A DNA stretch of 64,000 bases from Pseudomonas subflava (GCF_023823685.1 NZ_JAMXBF010000007.1:124001-188000); one strand, 5' to 3'. Shown: positions 47,516-57,458, counted from the stretch's first letter. Notes: a model not told the origin generated them from the letters alone. Numbers and translations are program-made.

Positions 47516-48862
47516 TCAGATGCCTTCGCGGCGCAGGGCCGCGGCGGTGAAGTCGCTCTTTTTCAGCTGCACGTTGAAGTCGTACATCGGCTCGTTGTTG
47601 TCGAGGCCGTCGACGAAGTAGCGGCTGCCCTTGAAGTCGTAGATGGTCTCCAGGGTGCTGAGGAACATCGGCACGTCGTAGTAGCTGATCGGGTGCGCCT
47701 CCTGCAGGCCCACCAGTTCGCCGTTCTTGTCGTAGAGGTCGACGGCGAGGATCTGCCAGCTGTCCTCGTCCAGATAGAAGCGGCGCTCGGCGTACGGATG
47801 GCTGTGGCCCTTGCGCAGCTTGGCGTCGACGACCCACACGCGGTGCAGCTCGTGGCGCAGCAGCTCGGGGTTGACGTGCTTCGCCTGCAGGATCTTGTCG
47901 TAGGGAATGCCTTTCTGGTGCACCGCGTAGCTGTTGTACGGCACCAGCATTTCCTGCTTGCCGACCAGCGTCCACTCGTAGCGATCCGGCGCGCCGTTGT
48001 AGGCGTCCACCACGTCGGCGGTGGCCATGCCGTTGGTGTCCGGCTGCATGGCGTCATAAGCCAGCATCGGCAGACGACGCACGCGACGCTCGCCGCGATT
48101 GAAGCGCCAAGCCTTGCGGATCGCCAGCACCTGGTCGAGGGTCTCCTGCACCACCAGGGCGGAACCGGCCAGCTTGCTCGGCGCGGTCACCACGTACTTG
48201 TAGAAGAACAGGGTGTTGTCCAGGTCCGCCGGGGTCATACCCTCGCGGCCGTAGAGGAACAGGATGTCGCGCTCGCGCTTGACCAGCACGTAGTCGCCGC
48301 CCTCGAGCACGGCGGCATGGTTGGTGACCATGCGGGTCTGCTCGCCACGGTAGCGGGTGATGTGGTTCCAGATCGCTTCCTGACCGTTCTGCGGAATCGG
48401 GAAGGGAATGCCGGCCGCGGTGCCCTCGATGCCATTGCCGCCGGCGATCAGGCTGGCGTTGGTGGCGTTGTAGCGGGTGGCGTCGTAGATGCGCTGCGGC
48501 GAGGCGGCGCTGCGGCGAGTGGGAAGCACGCGCAGGAAATAGTCCGGGTTCTGTTCCAGCAGCTTCTGGTAGGCCGGAGTCAGCAGGGCCTTGTATTGGC
48601 CCATGTTGCCCTTGTCGACGCGATACAGCTCGGCATCGGCGGCGAAGGGGTCTGGATGGTGCATGCCCGGCTGATAGTTGGCCGGCGGCGTGGCCACGCC
48701 TCCCTCCCAGGGCGGAATGGTGCCGGCGGCGTTGCCGGCGCGCTCCCCGCCCAGCGGCATCAGATCTTCTCCGAGGCGGGCGGCCTGGGCCGCATCCACG
48801 CGGGCGTGCGCGGGCAGGCTGACAGCGGCGGCCAGCGACAGGACTGCAATAGTTCTCAGCAC
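47516..48862 (-). CDS. DUF1329 family outer-membrane-associated protein
   Basis: A 448-residue exported protein with a signal peptide (VLRTIAVLSLAAAVSLPAHA). It carries the DUF1329 features PLGGERAGNAAGTIPPWEGG near the mature N-terminus and HPYAERRFYLDEDSWQI near residue 370. The fold resembles LolA/LolB-like lipid carriers. The family is often encoded near phospholipid- or RND-type transport genes, although not here. GTG at 48862 is preferred with GAGGAG upstream; the longer frame to 48955 lacks a signal sequence. Function unknown. Confidence 0.88.
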   Translation of the reverse strand: MLRTIAVLSLAAAVSLPAHARVDAAQAARLGEDLMPLGGERAGNAAGTIPPWEGGVATPPANYQPGMHHPDPFAADAELYRVDKGNMGQYKALLTPAYQKLLEQNPDYFLRVLPTRRSAASPQRIYDATRYNATNASLIAGGNGIEGTAAGIPFPIPQNGQEAIWNHITRYRGEQTRMVTNHAAVLEGGDYVLVKRERDILFLYGREGMTPADLDNTLFFYKYVVTAPSKLAGSALVVQETLDQVLAIRKAWRFNRGERRVRRLPMLAYDAMQPDTNGMATADVVDAYNGAPDRYEWTLVGKQEMLVPYNSYAVHQKGIPYDKILQAKHVNPELLRHELHRVWVVDAKLRKGHSHPYAERRFYLDEDSWQILAVDLYDKNGELVGLQEAHPISYYDVPMFLSTLETIYDFKGSRYFVDGLDNNEPMYDFNVQLKKSDFTAAALRREGI

Positions 48863-49011
48863 AGCGTTCTCCTCGCGACGCGATAGCGCGTCGCTGCTCT
48901 TATCTACGACCAGTGTAGGTCGCGCTTGCAGATTGCCATTGGGTGAGGTGGCCATCCTGGCACCGGGTGGTCCCGGTTTATCGATCCCGCATCCGGCGGG
49001 ACACTGAATGC

Positions 49012-49731
49012 TTACTCGTAGCGCTGGAACTTGAGGTCCCAGACGCCGTGGCCGAGGCGCTCGCCGCGCTTCTCGAACTTGGTGACCGGGCGCTCGCTCG
49101 GGCGCTCCACGTAGCCGGCGTCTCCAGCCAGGTTATGGTAGCCCGGTGCCAGCGACATGACTTCCAACATATGTTCCGCGTATGCCTGCCAATCGGTGGC
49201 CATGTGCAGCACGCCGCCGACCTTGAGCTTGCGCCGCACCAGCTCGGCGAAGGCCGCCTGAACGATGCGCCGCTTGTGGTGGCGGGCCTTGTGCCAGGGG
49301 TCGGGGAAGAACAGCAGGACGCGGTCGAGGCTGGCGTCGGCCACGCAGTCGCGCAGCACTTCCAGGGCGTCGCAGCTGTACACGCGGATGTTCGACAGGT
49401 TCTGCGTGAGCATGCCGTTGAGCAGGGCGCCGACGCCGGGGCGGTGTACTTCCACGCCGATGAAGTCCTGCTCCGGCGCGGCCGCGGCCATCTCCAGGGT
49501 GGCATGGCCCATGCCGAAGCCGATCTCGAAGGTGCGTGGCGCGCTGCGGCCAAACACCTGGTCGAAGTCGCGCGGGCCGTCGGCCAGCTCCAGGCCGAAC
49601 TTTGGCCAGCCCTGATCCAGGCCGCGCTGCTGGCCCTCGGTCATGCGCCCGGCGCGCATGACGAAGCTCTTGATGGTGCGCAGGGGCCGCTCGGCCGCGC
49701 CTTCGCCGGCCTGCTGAATGTCGTCGCTCAT
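49012..49731 (-). CDS. trmB: tRNA (guanine-N7)-methyltransferase TrmB
   Basis: A 239-residue SAM-dependent enzyme forming m7G46 in tRNA. The SAM site [14 protein letters not shown] lies near 71-84, and [15 protein letters not shown] is the TrmB catalytic and RNA-binding signature. It is the last gene of the thiS-thiG-trmB run, eleven bases after the thiG stop. The same run is present in P. aeruginosa. Confidence 0.96.
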   Translation of the reverse strand: MSDDIQQAGEGAAERPLRTIKSFVMRAGRMTEGQQRGLDQGWPKFGLELADGPRDFDQVFGRSAPRTFEIGFGMGHATLEMAAAAPEQDFIGVEVHRPGVGALLNGMLTQNLSNIRVYSCDALEVLRDCVADASLDRVLLFFPDPWHKARHHKRRIVQAAFAELVRRKLKVGGVLHMATDWQAYAEHMLEVMSLAPGYHNLAGDAGYVERPSERPVTKFEKRGERLGHGVWDLKFQRYE

Positions 49732-49741
49732 GAAAGGTCTC

Positions 49742-50533
49742 TTACTTGATCAGGCCGTCCAGCGGCGACGATGCGCTCGCATAGAGTTTCTTCGGCATGC
49801 GCCCGGCCAGGTAGGCCATGCGCCCAGCGATGATCGCGTGCTTCATCGCCGCACCCATCAGGATCGGGTCCTGGGCGTGGGCGATGGCGCTGTTCATCAG
49901 CACCGCCTCGCAGCCCAGCTCCATGGCGATGGTGGCGTCGGAGGCGGTGCCCACGCCGGCATCGACCAGCACCGGCACGGTGGCTTCTTCGAGGATGATG
50001 CGCAGGTTGTAGGGGTTGCAGATGCCCAGCCCGGTACCGATCAGGCCGGCCAGCGGCATCACCGCGATGCAGCCCATCTCGGCCAGCTGGCGGGCGATGA
50101 TCGGGTCGTCGCTGGTGTACACCATCACGTCGAAACCTTCCTTGACCAGCACTTCGGCGGCCTTGAGGGTCTCGATCACGTTGGGGAACAGGGTCTTCTG
50201 GTCGGCCAGCACTTCCAGCTTGACCAGCTTGTGGCCGTCGAGCAGCTCACGGGCCAGGCGGCAGGTGCGCACCGCTTCGGCGGCGTCGTAGCAGCCGGCG
50301 GTGTTGGGCAGGATGGTGTACTTGTCCGGCGAGATCACATCCAGCAGATTGGGCTCGCCCGGGTTCTGCCCGATGTTGGTCCGGCGCACGGCGACCGTGA
50401 CGATCTCCGCGCCGCTGGCCTCGATGGCCAGACGGGTTTCCTCGAGGTCCTTGTACTTGCCGGTGCCGACCAGCAGGCGCGACTCATAGGTGCGGCCGGC
50501 CAGGGTGAAGGGCTTGTCGGTGATCGTGCTCAT
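49742..50533 (-). CDS. thiG: Thiazole synthase ThiG
   Basis: A 263-residue TIM-barrel enzyme that forms the thiazole phosphate of thiamin from DXP, dehydroglycine and ThiS thiocarboxylate. The Schiff-base lysine is in HKLVKLEVL (near residue 105), and [10 protein letters not shown] binds phosphate. It follows thiS by 20 bp. The start at 50533 matches the conserved length. Confidence 0.97.
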   Translation of the reverse strand: MSTITDKPFTLAGRTYESRLLVGTGKYKDLEETRLAIEASGAEIVTVAVRRTNIGQNPGEPNLLDVISPDKYTILPNTAGCYDAAEAVRTCRLARELLDGHKLVKLEVLADQKTLFPNVIETLKAAEVLVKEGFDVMVYTSDDPIIARQLAEMGCIAVMPLAGLIGTGLGICNPYNLRIILEEATVPVLVDAGVGTASDATIAMELGCEAVLMNSAIAHAQDPILMGAAMKHAIIAGRMAYLAGRMPKKLYASASSPLDGLIK

Positions 50534-50553
50534 GGCTACTCCTCGAGGTCGAT

Positions 50554-50754
50554 CTAGCCGCCGCCGATGGCGTGAACGACTTCCAGCCGGTCGCCTTCGT
50601 GCAGCACGGTGGCGCCGTGCTGACTGCGCGGGACGATGTCCAGATTGAGCTCGACCGCCACCCGCTTGCCGGCGGCATCGAGGCGCACCAGCAGGTCGGC
50701 GACCGTGGCGCCGTCCGGCAGCTCGAAGGGTTGGCCGTTCAACTGGATGTGCAT
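50554..50754 (-). CDS. thiS: Sulfur carrier protein ThiS
   Basis: A 66-residue ubiquitin-like sulfur carrier that ends in HAIGGG, whose terminal glycine is thiocarboxylated. It donates sulfur to ThiG for thiamin thiazole synthesis. First gene of thiS-thiG-trmB. Confidence 0.95.
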   Translation of the reverse strand: MHIQLNGQPFELPDGATVADLLVRLDAAGKRVAVELNLDIVPRSQHGATVLHEGDRLEVVHAIGGG

Positions 50755-50846
50755 GGCTGGGCGGTCAGATCATGAAAGGGTCGGCATTCTAGCCCGATCG
50801 ACCGGATCGACCAAGGCACGCGCGTCCGATACCGTTCCGCGACGAT

Positions 50847-51224
50847 TCAGGCGCGCCCGGAGCGCAGCGCCGCCAGGCCCAGGCACAGCCAGCCGGCGAG
50901 GAAGCACACGCCCCCCAGCGGCGTGATCATGCCCAGCTTGCCCAGGCCGCTCAGGGTCAGCGCATAGAGGCTGCCGGAGAACAGCAGAATGCCGACCGCG
51001 AACAGCGTGCCGGCCGCCCTGAGCAGGCGCCCCGGCAGGCGTTCGGCGAGCAGCGCCACGCCAAACAGGGCCAGGGCATGCACCAGCTGGTAGTGCACGC
51101 CGGTCTGGAACACCGCCAGGTATTCCGCGCTCAGCTGCCCCTTGAGACCGTGGGAGGCGAAGGCGCCCAGCGCCACGCCGGAGAAGCCGGCCAGGGCCGC
51201 CAGCAGCAGAAAGACTCGTAACAT
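50847..51224 (-). CDS. DUF423 family membrane protein
   Basis: A 125-residue protein with four hydrophobic segments and the ALGAFASHGLKG motif of the DUF423/YgdD family. Inner-membrane protein of unknown role. Divergent from mtgA over 65 bp that contains a TATAAT at 51257-51262, likely the mtgA -10. Confidence 0.9.
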   Translation of the reverse strand: MLRVFLLLAALAGFSGVALGAFASHGLKGQLSAEYLAVFQTGVHYQLVHALALFGVALLAERLPGRLLRAAGTLFAVGILLFSGSLYALTLSGLGKLGMITPLGGVCFLAGWLCLGLAALRSGRA

Positions 51225-51289
51225 GATGGGTTCCCCGACAGATTCGATGCGGCCGCTATAATGGCCGCTCCCTCAGACCGGGCCAAGCC

Positions 51290-52033
51290 ATGCTGCGCAA
51301 CCTGCTCCGTCGCCTGACCAAATTGCTGCTCTGGTTCGTCGCCGTCAGCGCCCTGCTGGTATTCGCCTTGCGCTGGATCGATCCACCCGGCACAGCGCTG
51401 ATGATCGAGCGCAAGGTGCAGTCCTGGATCGATGACGAGCCGATCGACCTGCAGAGAACCTGGCGCCCCTGGAGCGAACTGCCCGACGACCTGAAGATCG
51501 CGGTGATCGCCGCCGAGGATCAGAAGTTCGCCGAGCATTGGGGCTTCGACGTCGCCGCCATCCGCCAGGCCCTGGAGCACAACGCCGAGGGCGGCAGCCT
51601 GCGCGGCGCCAGCACCATCAGCCAGCAGGTGGCCAAGAACCTGTTCCTCTGGTCCGGCCGCAGTTGGCCGCGCAAGGCGCTCGAGGCCTGGTTCACCGGG
51701 CTGATCGAGCTGTTCTGGTCGAAGCAGCGCATCCTCGAGGTCTACCTCAACAGCGTCGAATGGAGCGACGGCGTGTTCGGCGCCGAGGCGGCCGCGCGCC
51801 ACCACTTCAATGTCGGCACGCCGTACCTGTCGCGCCAGCAGGCCTGCCTGCTCGCCGCCGTGCTGCCCAACCCGCGCGCCTGGAGCGCCAGCCGCCCGGG
51901 CCCACATGTGCAGCGCCGGGCCAACTGGATCCGCCGGCAGAGCTATCAGCTCGGCGGCAGCCACTACCTCAACCAGCTGTCGACGCCGCAGCCGCTGGCC
52001 CAGTGGTGGCCGGAGTGGCTGTCGAAACCCTAA
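51290..52033 (+). CDS. mtgA: Monofunctional biosynthetic peptidoglycan transglycosylase MtgA
   Basis: A 247-residue GT51 enzyme that polymerises lipid II into glycan strands. The N-terminal transmembrane helix is near 10-30, and the motif AAEDQKFAEHWGFD includes the catalytic Glu. GASTISQQVAKNLFL and YLNSVEWSDGVFGAEAAARHHF follow. Its 3' end overlaps the convergent YhhN-family gene by 65 bp. Confidence 0.95.
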   Translation: MLRNLLRRLTKLLLWFVAVSALLVFALRWIDPPGTALMIERKVQSWIDDEPIDLQRTWRPWSELPDDLKIAVIAAEDQKFAEHWGFDVAAIRQALEHNAEGGSLRGASTISQQVAKNLFLWSGRSWPRKALEAWFTGLIELFWSKQRILEVYLNSVEWSDGVFGAEAAARHHFNVGTPYLSRQQACLLAAVLPNPRAWSASRPGPHVQRRANWIRRQSYQLGGSHYLNQLSTPQPLAQWWPEWLSKP

Positions 52034-52655
52034 GCAGGCCCCAGGCGATCAGCGCCTGGCCGGTGAAGTAGCAGCTGACGATCACCGGCACCGCATGGGG
52101 AAAGGGCTGGACGAACTTGTTCACGCCGATCAGCGAGTCCGCCAGCATGAACAGCACGGCGCCCAGCCACAGCGGCCCGGGGCTCGTCTCCAGGCGCCCG
52201 GCGAGCAGCACCATGCTCAGCAGACAGCTGAGATAAACCGCCACCGGCACCTGCAGCGCGCCTGCGGCCGGCAGCATCCAAGTGGCCATCGCCACGGTGT
52301 AAATCGCCACCGGCAGTGCACGCCAGTTCAGCCAGGGCCGACCGCGGCCGAGCCTGAAGAAGGCCACGGCAAAGGCGATCTGATTGACCAGGAACGCGAG
52401 CAGCGCCTGCATGAACAGGCCGTCGCGATCGCCGAAGTCGAGAAAGAAGTCGCCCGCGGCCGCCGCGGCAAATCCCAGCGCCAGCCAGCGCCCCGTCGCA
52501 GCGGGAAAGGCGCGCCAGACCAGCAGGGCGAACAGCAGCATGGGCAGCGGCTTGAGCAGCCAGCCCAGCGGATAGGGCTTGAGCGGCAGCAGCGCCAGGT
52601 AGAGCAGGCCGAGGCCCAGGGCGAGCAGGTAGCAGCGGCGTTGCGGGGCGGACAT
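51969..52655 (-). CDS. YhhN family (lysoplasmalogenase-like) membrane protein
   Basis: A 228-residue protein with about eight hydrophobic helices. The AAGDFFLDF and ADSLIGVNKF segments match the YhhN/TMEM86 family, which includes lysoplasmalogenases. Whether this bacterial member cleaves ether lipids is not known. The last 65 bp overlap the end of mtgA on the other strand; the overlapping C-terminus is low-complexity Ala/Thr. Confidence 0.88.
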   Translation of the reverse strand: MSAPQRRCYLLALGLGLLYLALLPLKPYPLGWLLKPLPMLLFALLVWRAFPAATGRWLALGFAAAAAGDFFLDFGDRDGLFMQALLAFLVNQIAFAVAFFRLGRGRPWLNWRALPVAIYTVAMATWMLPAAGALQVPVAVYLSCLLSMVLLAGRLETSPGPLWLGAVLFMLADSLIGVNKFVQPFPHAVPVIVSCYFTGQALIAWGLLRVSTATPATTGPAAAASTAG

Positions 52656-52748
52656 GGGGCGACTCCCGGTCGAGACGGATGTCCGATCCTGCCGGCCAAT
52701 CGCTCCGTTACGCCACGCCGGGCGCGCCAGCGCCGCCGGCCGTGGGCG

Positions 52749-53351
52749 TCACTCGTTGAGCAGCCGCCGCGGCACCACGCGCAGCAGCTGCAGATTCCCG
52801 TCCTGCAGGTGAACGGTGAGCCCCAGTTGCGGATAGACCCAGGCCTCGCCCTTGGGTATCTGCAGGCGCAACCGCGGCTCGCCGAGGCTGGCGCTGAGAC
52901 CGGCGGCGGCCGTGGCCTGGCGCGGGCGCAGGTTGAGCACGGCAATCGGACGCTCGGCCAGTTGCTCGAGCATGGCCTTCGATTGCGGCTGCTCCGCACC
53001 GCCGGGCTTGGCGCCGCTGGCGCGCGCCAGGCTGTCGCGCTGCGACTCGCTGAGCGCCAGCTCGGCCTCCAGCTGCCAGGTACCTTCGCCCAGGGAGGGC
53101 TGGTCCCGCAGTAACAGGCGCGGGCCATCCAGACGCGGCTGCAACCACAGCTCGGCCGTCGGCAATCGCGCGGCGAGCTGCCCCAGGTTCAGCCGTTCCT
53201 CGGCCAGCGGCTGCAGCACCTCAACCTGCCAGGCGCCGAGCCAGGGTATCGGCGCGGCCTCCTTCTCGCGGGGTGTCAGCAGCCAGTAACCCAGCAGGCA
53301 ACTGGCCACGGCCACGATGGTGAACAGCAGGGCGGGTGGACGACGAGTCAC
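52749..53351 (-). CDS. Hypothetical membrane-anchored protein downstream of rpoH
   Basis: A 200-residue protein with one N-terminal membrane segment (about residues 9-26) and a periplasmic remainder rich in Leu/Arg/Gln. The C-terminal half, from GLSASLGEPRLRL on, looks like beta strands. I do not recognise the family. A GTG start at 53351 has GGAGG seven bases upstream and is preferred to an ATG at 53381, which would sit within the rpoH terminator. P. aeruginosa also has a small gene between rpoH and mtgA. Confidence 0.78.
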   Translation of the reverse strand: MTRRPPALLFTIVAVASCLLGYWLLTPREKEAAPIPWLGAWQVEVLQPLAEERLNLGQLAARLPTAELWLQPRLDGPRLLLRDQPSLGEGTWQLEAELALSESQRDSLARASGAKPGGAEQPQSKAMLEQLAERPIAVLNLRPRQATAAAGLSASLGEPRLRLQIPKGEAWVYPQLGLTVHLQDGNLQLLRVVPRRLLNE

Positions 53352-53368
53352 GGCGATCCTCCGGACAG

Positions 53369-53394
53369 AAAAAAGCCGCACCTGGGTGCGGCTT
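53369..53394 (-). terminator. Terminator of rpoH
   Basis: On the minus strand AAGCCGCACC pairs with GGTGCGGCTT (53373-53394 on the plus strand), followed by six T, just after the rpoH stop. Confidence 0.88.
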
Positions 53395-53410
53395 CTCGGG
53401 TGGCTGACGC

Positions 53411-54265
53411 TTACGCCTGGATCGAGCCTTTCAGCTTGTTCATGGCGTTCTTCTCCAGCTGGCGAATGCGCTCGGCGGAGACGTTGTACTTGGCGGCCAG
53501 GTCGTGCAGGGTCGCCTTCTCCTCGGCCAGCCAGCGCTGGTGAAGGATGTCGCGGCTGCGCTCGTCCAGGCTCTCCAGCGCCTCGTGCAGGCTGGCGTTG
53601 GAGCTGTCGCTCCAGTCGGCATCCTCGAGCTGCATGGCCGGATCGTAGCGATGGTCTTCCAGGTAGTTGGCCGGCGACTTGAACGCGCTTTCGTCGTCGT
53701 CCTCCGCGGCCGGGTCGAAGGCCATGTCCTGGCCGGACAGCCGGCTCTCCATCTCGCGCACTTCGCGCGGCTCCACGCCCAGGCTCTCCGCCACCGCATG
53801 CACTTCGTCGTTGCTCAGCCAGGCCAGACGCTTCTTCTGGCTGCGCAGGTTGAAGAACAGTTTGCGCTGGGCCTTGGTGGTGGCGACCTTGACGATGCGC
53901 CAGTTGCGCAGAATGAACTCGTGAATCTCGGCCTTGATCCAGTGCACGGCGAAGGACACCAGGCGCACACCCATCTCCGGGTTGAAGCGCTTGACTGCCT
54001 TCATCAGGCCGACATTGCCTTCCTGGATCAGGTCGGCCTGGGCCAGGCCGTAGCCGGCGTAGCTACGGGCGATGTGCACCACGAAACGCAGGTGGGCCAG
54101 CACCATCTGGCGCGCGGCCTCGAGGTCCTGCTGGTAGTAGAGACTCTCGGCCAGCTCGCGCTCCTGCTCGACGGAAAGCAGCGGGATGCTGTTCACCGCA
54201 TGCACGTAAGCCTCCAGGTTGGCGCCTGGGACTAGGGCATGGACAGGTTGCAGGGAAGTGGTCAT
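53411..54265 (-). CDS. rpoH: RNA polymerase heat-shock sigma factor RpoH (sigma-32)
   Basis: A 284-residue sigma factor that directs transcription of chaperone and protease genes. The RpoH box is QRKLFFNLR at 133-141. Region 2 ([18 protein letters not shown]) and region 4 ([16 protein letters not shown]) are intact. ATG 54265 is used; a TTG one codon earlier is unlikely. The upstream region carries a perfect ANR-type sequence at 54359-54372. The gene lies downstream of ftsYEX, a conserved order. Confidence 0.97.
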   Translation of the reverse strand: MTTSLQPVHALVPGANLEAYVHAVNSIPLLSVEQERELAESLYYQQDLEAARQMVLAHLRFVVHIARSYAGYGLAQADLIQEGNVGLMKAVKRFNPEMGVRLVSFAVHWIKAEIHEFILRNWRIVKVATTKAQRKLFFNLRSQKKRLAWLSNDEVHAVAESLGVEPREVREMESRLSGQDMAFDPAAEDDDESAFKSPANYLEDHRYDPAMQLEDADWSDSSNASLHEALESLDERSRDILHQRWLAEEKATLHDLAAKYNVSAERIRQLEKNAMNKLKGSIQA

Positions 54266-54358
54266 CAAAAACCTCCGGTATTACAGAGCGGTGCAGTCTA
54301 GCACTGCCCCTTCTGAGCCGGGAACCTGTGGAAAAGTTCCCTTACAGTTGCTCATAAA

Positions 54359-54372
54359 TTGATCAGAATCAA
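54359..54372 (-). promoter_or_regulatory. ANR/FNR-type box upstream of rpoH
   Basis: TTGAT-CAGA-ATCAA is a perfect match to the ANR/DNR consensus. It lies about 95 bp before the rpoH start and 8 bp after the ftsX stop. Its symmetric form makes strand assignment by context only. No experimental link to rpoH is known to me. Confidence 0.5.
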
Positions 54373-54379
54373 CGCATTG

Positions 54380-55390
54380 CTAGCGTGGCGCGAGCTCGCT
54401 CAGGTGACGGGCGACGGCCAGCCAGGCGCCAATATAACCGAGGAATACCGCGCCCAACAGCAGCGAGAATCCATCGCCGGCGGGTACGCCCGCCAGAGCG
54501 AAATCGCTGCCGTAGAGACCGGCCAGGCGCACCACCGCATCGTTCAACCAGTCCAGACCGAAGGCCAACAAGGCCCAGGCGAGCAGGCCGGCGCCGAGAC
54601 CGTAGAGCGCGCCCATATAGAGGAAGGGACGACGCACGTAGCCGTCGGTACCGCCGACCAGCTTGATCACCTCTATCTCGCTGCGGCGATTCTCGATGTG
54701 CAGGCGAATGGTGTTGCCGATCACCAGCAGCAGCGCCATCACCAGCAGCAGGGTCAGGCCGAAGACGAAGCGGTCGCCCAGGCCGAGAATGGCGGTCAGC
54801 CGCTCCACCCACTGCAGGTCGAGCTGCGCCTGGTCGACGGCAGGCAGCTCGGACAGACGCTGGCGCAGGGCCTCCAGGCGCGGCTTGTCGATTTCCTTGG
54901 GCGTCACCACCACCACCGCGGGCAGCGGGTTGTCCGGCAGCTCGCGCAGCGCCTGACCGAGGCCGGACTGCTGCTCGAACTCGGCCAGGCCGGCCTCGCG
55001 GCCGATGAATTCGGCCTCGGCCACGTCGGCCATAGCGGCGATCTCGTCGCGCAGTTGCAGACCCGCGTCGTCGCCGGCCTCCACCTTCAGGTACAGGGAA
55101 ATCTGCGCGGCTTTCTGCCAGGAGCCGCCGAGACGCTCGACGTTGTCCAGCAATAGCGCCAGACCCATGGGCAGCGACAGCGCCACGGCCATCACCAGGC
55201 AGGTGAAGAAGCTGCCGATCGGCTGGCCGATCAGCCGGGCGAGACTGTCGACCAGGCTGGCACGGTGGCTCTCGACCCAGGCGGCGAACAGGGCGGAGAA
55301 GTCCGGGCCCTGCTTGATCGGCTTGTCGGTTTTGCTCTGCACGGCGCCGACGCGTTCGGCGGCCTTGATGTTGCGTTGCTTCTCGCTCAT
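54380..55390 (-). CDS. ftsX: Cell division protein FtsX
   Basis: A 336-residue inner-membrane protein of the FtsEX complex, which couples septum formation to peptidoglycan hydrolase activation. Four hydrophobic segments are visible, with a periplasmic loop between the first two (about 90-190). It starts one base inside the ftsE stop. Confidence 0.95.
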   Translation of the reverse strand: MSEKQRNIKAAERVGAVQSKTDKPIKQGPDFSALFAAWVESHRASLVDSLARLIGQPIGSFFTCLVMAVALSLPMGLALLLDNVERLGGSWQKAAQISLYLKVEAGDDAGLQLRDEIAAMADVAEAEFIGREAGLAEFEQQSGLGQALRELPDNPLPAVVVVTPKEIDKPRLEALRQRLSELPAVDQAQLDLQWVERLTAILGLGDRFVFGLTLLLVMALLLVIGNTIRLHIENRRSEIEVIKLVGGTDGYVRRPFLYMGALYGLGAGLLAWALLAFGLDWLNDAVVRLAGLYGSDFALAGVPAGDGFSLLLGAVFLGYIGAWLAVARHLSELAPR

Positions 55391-56058
55391 CAGCTGGCCT
55401 CCCCGTCGCCGATCAGTCGGCCGCGCTGCAGGGTCAGCATGCGGTGGCGCATGCGGGCGATCAGCGCCAGGTCGTGGCTGGCGATCAGCACCGTGGTGCC
55501 GAGGCGGTTGATGTCCTCGAACACGCCCATGATCTCGGCGGCCAGGCGCGGGTCGAGGTTACCGGTGGGCTCGTCCGCCAGCAGCAGGGCCGGGCGATGC
55601 ACCACGGCGCGGGCGATGCCGACACGCTGCTGCTGACCGGTGGAGAGGTCGGCCGGGAACTGCTCGGCCTTGTCCGACAGCGACACACGCTCCAGCGCCG
55701 CGCCGACCCGCTTGGCGATGTCCGGCTTGGACAGGCCGAGGATCTGCAGCGGCAGGGCGACGTTGTCGAACACCGAGCGGTCGAACAGCAGCTGGTGATT
55801 CTGGAACACCACGCCGATCTGTCGACGCAGAAAGGGAATCTGCGCGGTGGTGATCTGCGACAGATCCTGGCCGGCCAGCAGCAGCTTGCCGCTGGTGGGC
55901 CTTTCCATCGCCAGCAGCAGGCGCAGCAGGGTGGACTTGCCGGCGCCGGAATGGCCGGTGACGAAGAGGAACTCGCCGCGGCGCACGCCAAAACTCAGTT
56001 CGTGCAACCCGACATGGCCGTTGGGATACCGCTTGCCGACCTGCTCGAATCGAATCAT
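55390..56058 (-). CDS. ftsE: Cell division ATP-binding protein FtsE
   Basis: A 222-residue ABC ATPase. Walker A is GHSGAGKST, signature LSTGQQQRV, Walker B LLLADEPTGNLD. It drives FtsX at the septum. The ATG overlaps the ftsY stop by 4 bp and its stop overlaps the ftsX start. Confidence 0.96.
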   Translation of the reverse strand: MIRFEQVGKRYPNGHVGLHELSFGVRRGEFLFVTGHSGAGKSTLLRLLLAMERPTSGKLLLAGQDLSQITTAQIPFLRRQIGVVFQNHQLLFDRSVFDNVALPLQILGLSKPDIAKRVGAALERVSLSDKAEQFPADLSTGQQQRVGIARAVVHRPALLLADEPTGNLDPRLAAEIMGVFEDINRLGTTVLIASHDLALIARMRHRMLTLQRGRLIGDGEAS

Positions 56059-57458
56059 CCCTGTTCCTTCTGTGCAAAGAGCGCCTGGACGAAGTCGTCG
56101 GCGACGAAGGTGCGCAGATCGTCGATGCCTTCACCGACGCCGATGTAGCGGATCGGCAGGCCGAACTGCTTGGCCAGGGCGAAGATCACCCCGCCCTTGG
56201 CGGTGCCGTCCAGCTTGGTCAGGGCCAGGCCGGTGAGGGTCACGGCCTGGTTGAACTGCTTGGTCTGGTTGATCGCGTTCTGCCCGGTGCCGGCGTCCAG
56301 CACCAGCAGCACTTCGTGCGGCGCGGTCTCGTCCAGCTTGCCGATGACCCGACGGACCTTCTTCAGCTCCTCCATCAGGTTGTCCTTGGTGTGCAGGCGA
56401 CCGGCCGTGTCGGCGATCAGCACATCCACACCGCGGGCCTTGGCGGCCTGTACCGCGTCGAAGATCACCGAGGCAGAGTCGGCGCCGGTGTGCTGGGCGA
56501 TCACCGCGATGTTGTTGCGTTCGCCCCACACCTGCAGCTGCTCGACGGCGGCGGCGCGGAAGGTGTCGCCGGCGGCGAGCATGACCTTCTTGCCCTCGCC
56601 CTGCAGCTTCTTGGCCAGCTTGCCGATGGTGGTGGTCTTGCCGACGCCATTCACGCCGACCACCAGAATCACGTAGGGCTGTTTGCCCGCCTCGACCACC
56701 AACGGCTGCTCGACCGGCTTGAGCAGGTCACCCAGTTCCTCCTGCAGCGCCTTGTACAGCGCGCCGCTGTCGGCCAGTTCCTTGCGCGCCACGCGCTTGG
56801 TCAGGCTGCCAATGATCGCGCTGGTGGCCTCGACGCCGACGTCGGCCATCAGCAGACGGGTTTCCAGCTCGTCGAGCAGGTCGTCGTCGATGGCCTTCTT
56901 GCCAAGGAACAGGCTGGCCATGCCCTCGCCCAGGCTGGCGCTGGTCTTCGACAGGCTCTGCTTGAGACGGGCGAACCAGCCGCCCTGGTTGTCGCCGGGC
57001 TTGCTCTGCTCGACCTGTACCGGCGCGCTCTCGACCACGGGCTGCGGCTCGGGCTGGGCCTCGGCGGGAGTCGGCTGCTCATGCGTCGGGTGGGTGACTT
57101 CGCTGCCGGCATTGATGCGGAAACGCGAGAAGGGCTGCCTGGATTCTTCCACCAGCGGCTGGGCCTCGACCACCGGCAGGTGCTCGATCGGCGGCTGCAC
57201 CACCGGCACGGTTTCGGCGGGCGCAGGCTCGCTCGGGACAGGTACGGCGGGTGCCTCGGCCGTGGCCTGGGTGGCGACGGATTCTTCCGCCGGAGCGGGC
57301 TCGGTCGCTACCGGCTCGGGCGCTGCGGCGGCCGATTCGGAGTGAGGTTGATCAGGTGTCGGCTGAGCGTCCTGCGGCTTCTTGCGCAACCAGCCGAACA
57401 GGGATTTCTTCTCGCCGGACTGCTCCGGTGATGGCTTGTCGTCTTGGGAACCAAACAT
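56055..57458 (-). CDS. ftsY: Signal recognition particle receptor FtsY
   Basis: A 467-residue GTPase that docks SRP-ribosome complexes at the membrane. A variable acidic N-terminal A domain rich in Glu/Pro/Ala (about 1-155) precedes the NG domain, with G1 [15 protein letters not shown] and [10 protein letters not shown]. The long A domain contains imperfect P-A-E-x-x-P repeats. First gene of ftsY-ftsE-ftsX, divergent from the M16 peptidase genes. Confidence 0.96.
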   Translation of the reverse strand: MFGSQDDKPSPEQSGEKKSLFGWLRKKPQDAQPTPDQPHSESAAAAPEPVATEPAPAEESVATQATAEAPAVPVPSEPAPAETVPVVQPPIEHLPVVEAQPLVEESRQPFSRFRINAGSEVTHPTHEQPTPAEAQPEPQPVVESAPVQVEQSKPGDNQGGWFARLKQSLSKTSASLGEGMASLFLGKKAIDDDLLDELETRLLMADVGVEATSAIIGSLTKRVARKELADSGALYKALQEELGDLLKPVEQPLVVEAGKQPYVILVVGVNGVGKTTTIGKLAKKLQGEGKKVMLAAGDTFRAAAVEQLQVWGERNNIAVIAQHTGADSASVIFDAVQAAKARGVDVLIADTAGRLHTKDNLMEELKKVRRVIGKLDETAPHEVLLVLDAGTGQNAINQTKQFNQAVTLTGLALTKLDGTAKGGVIFALAKQFGLPIRYIGVGEGIDDLRTFVADDFVQALFAQKEQG

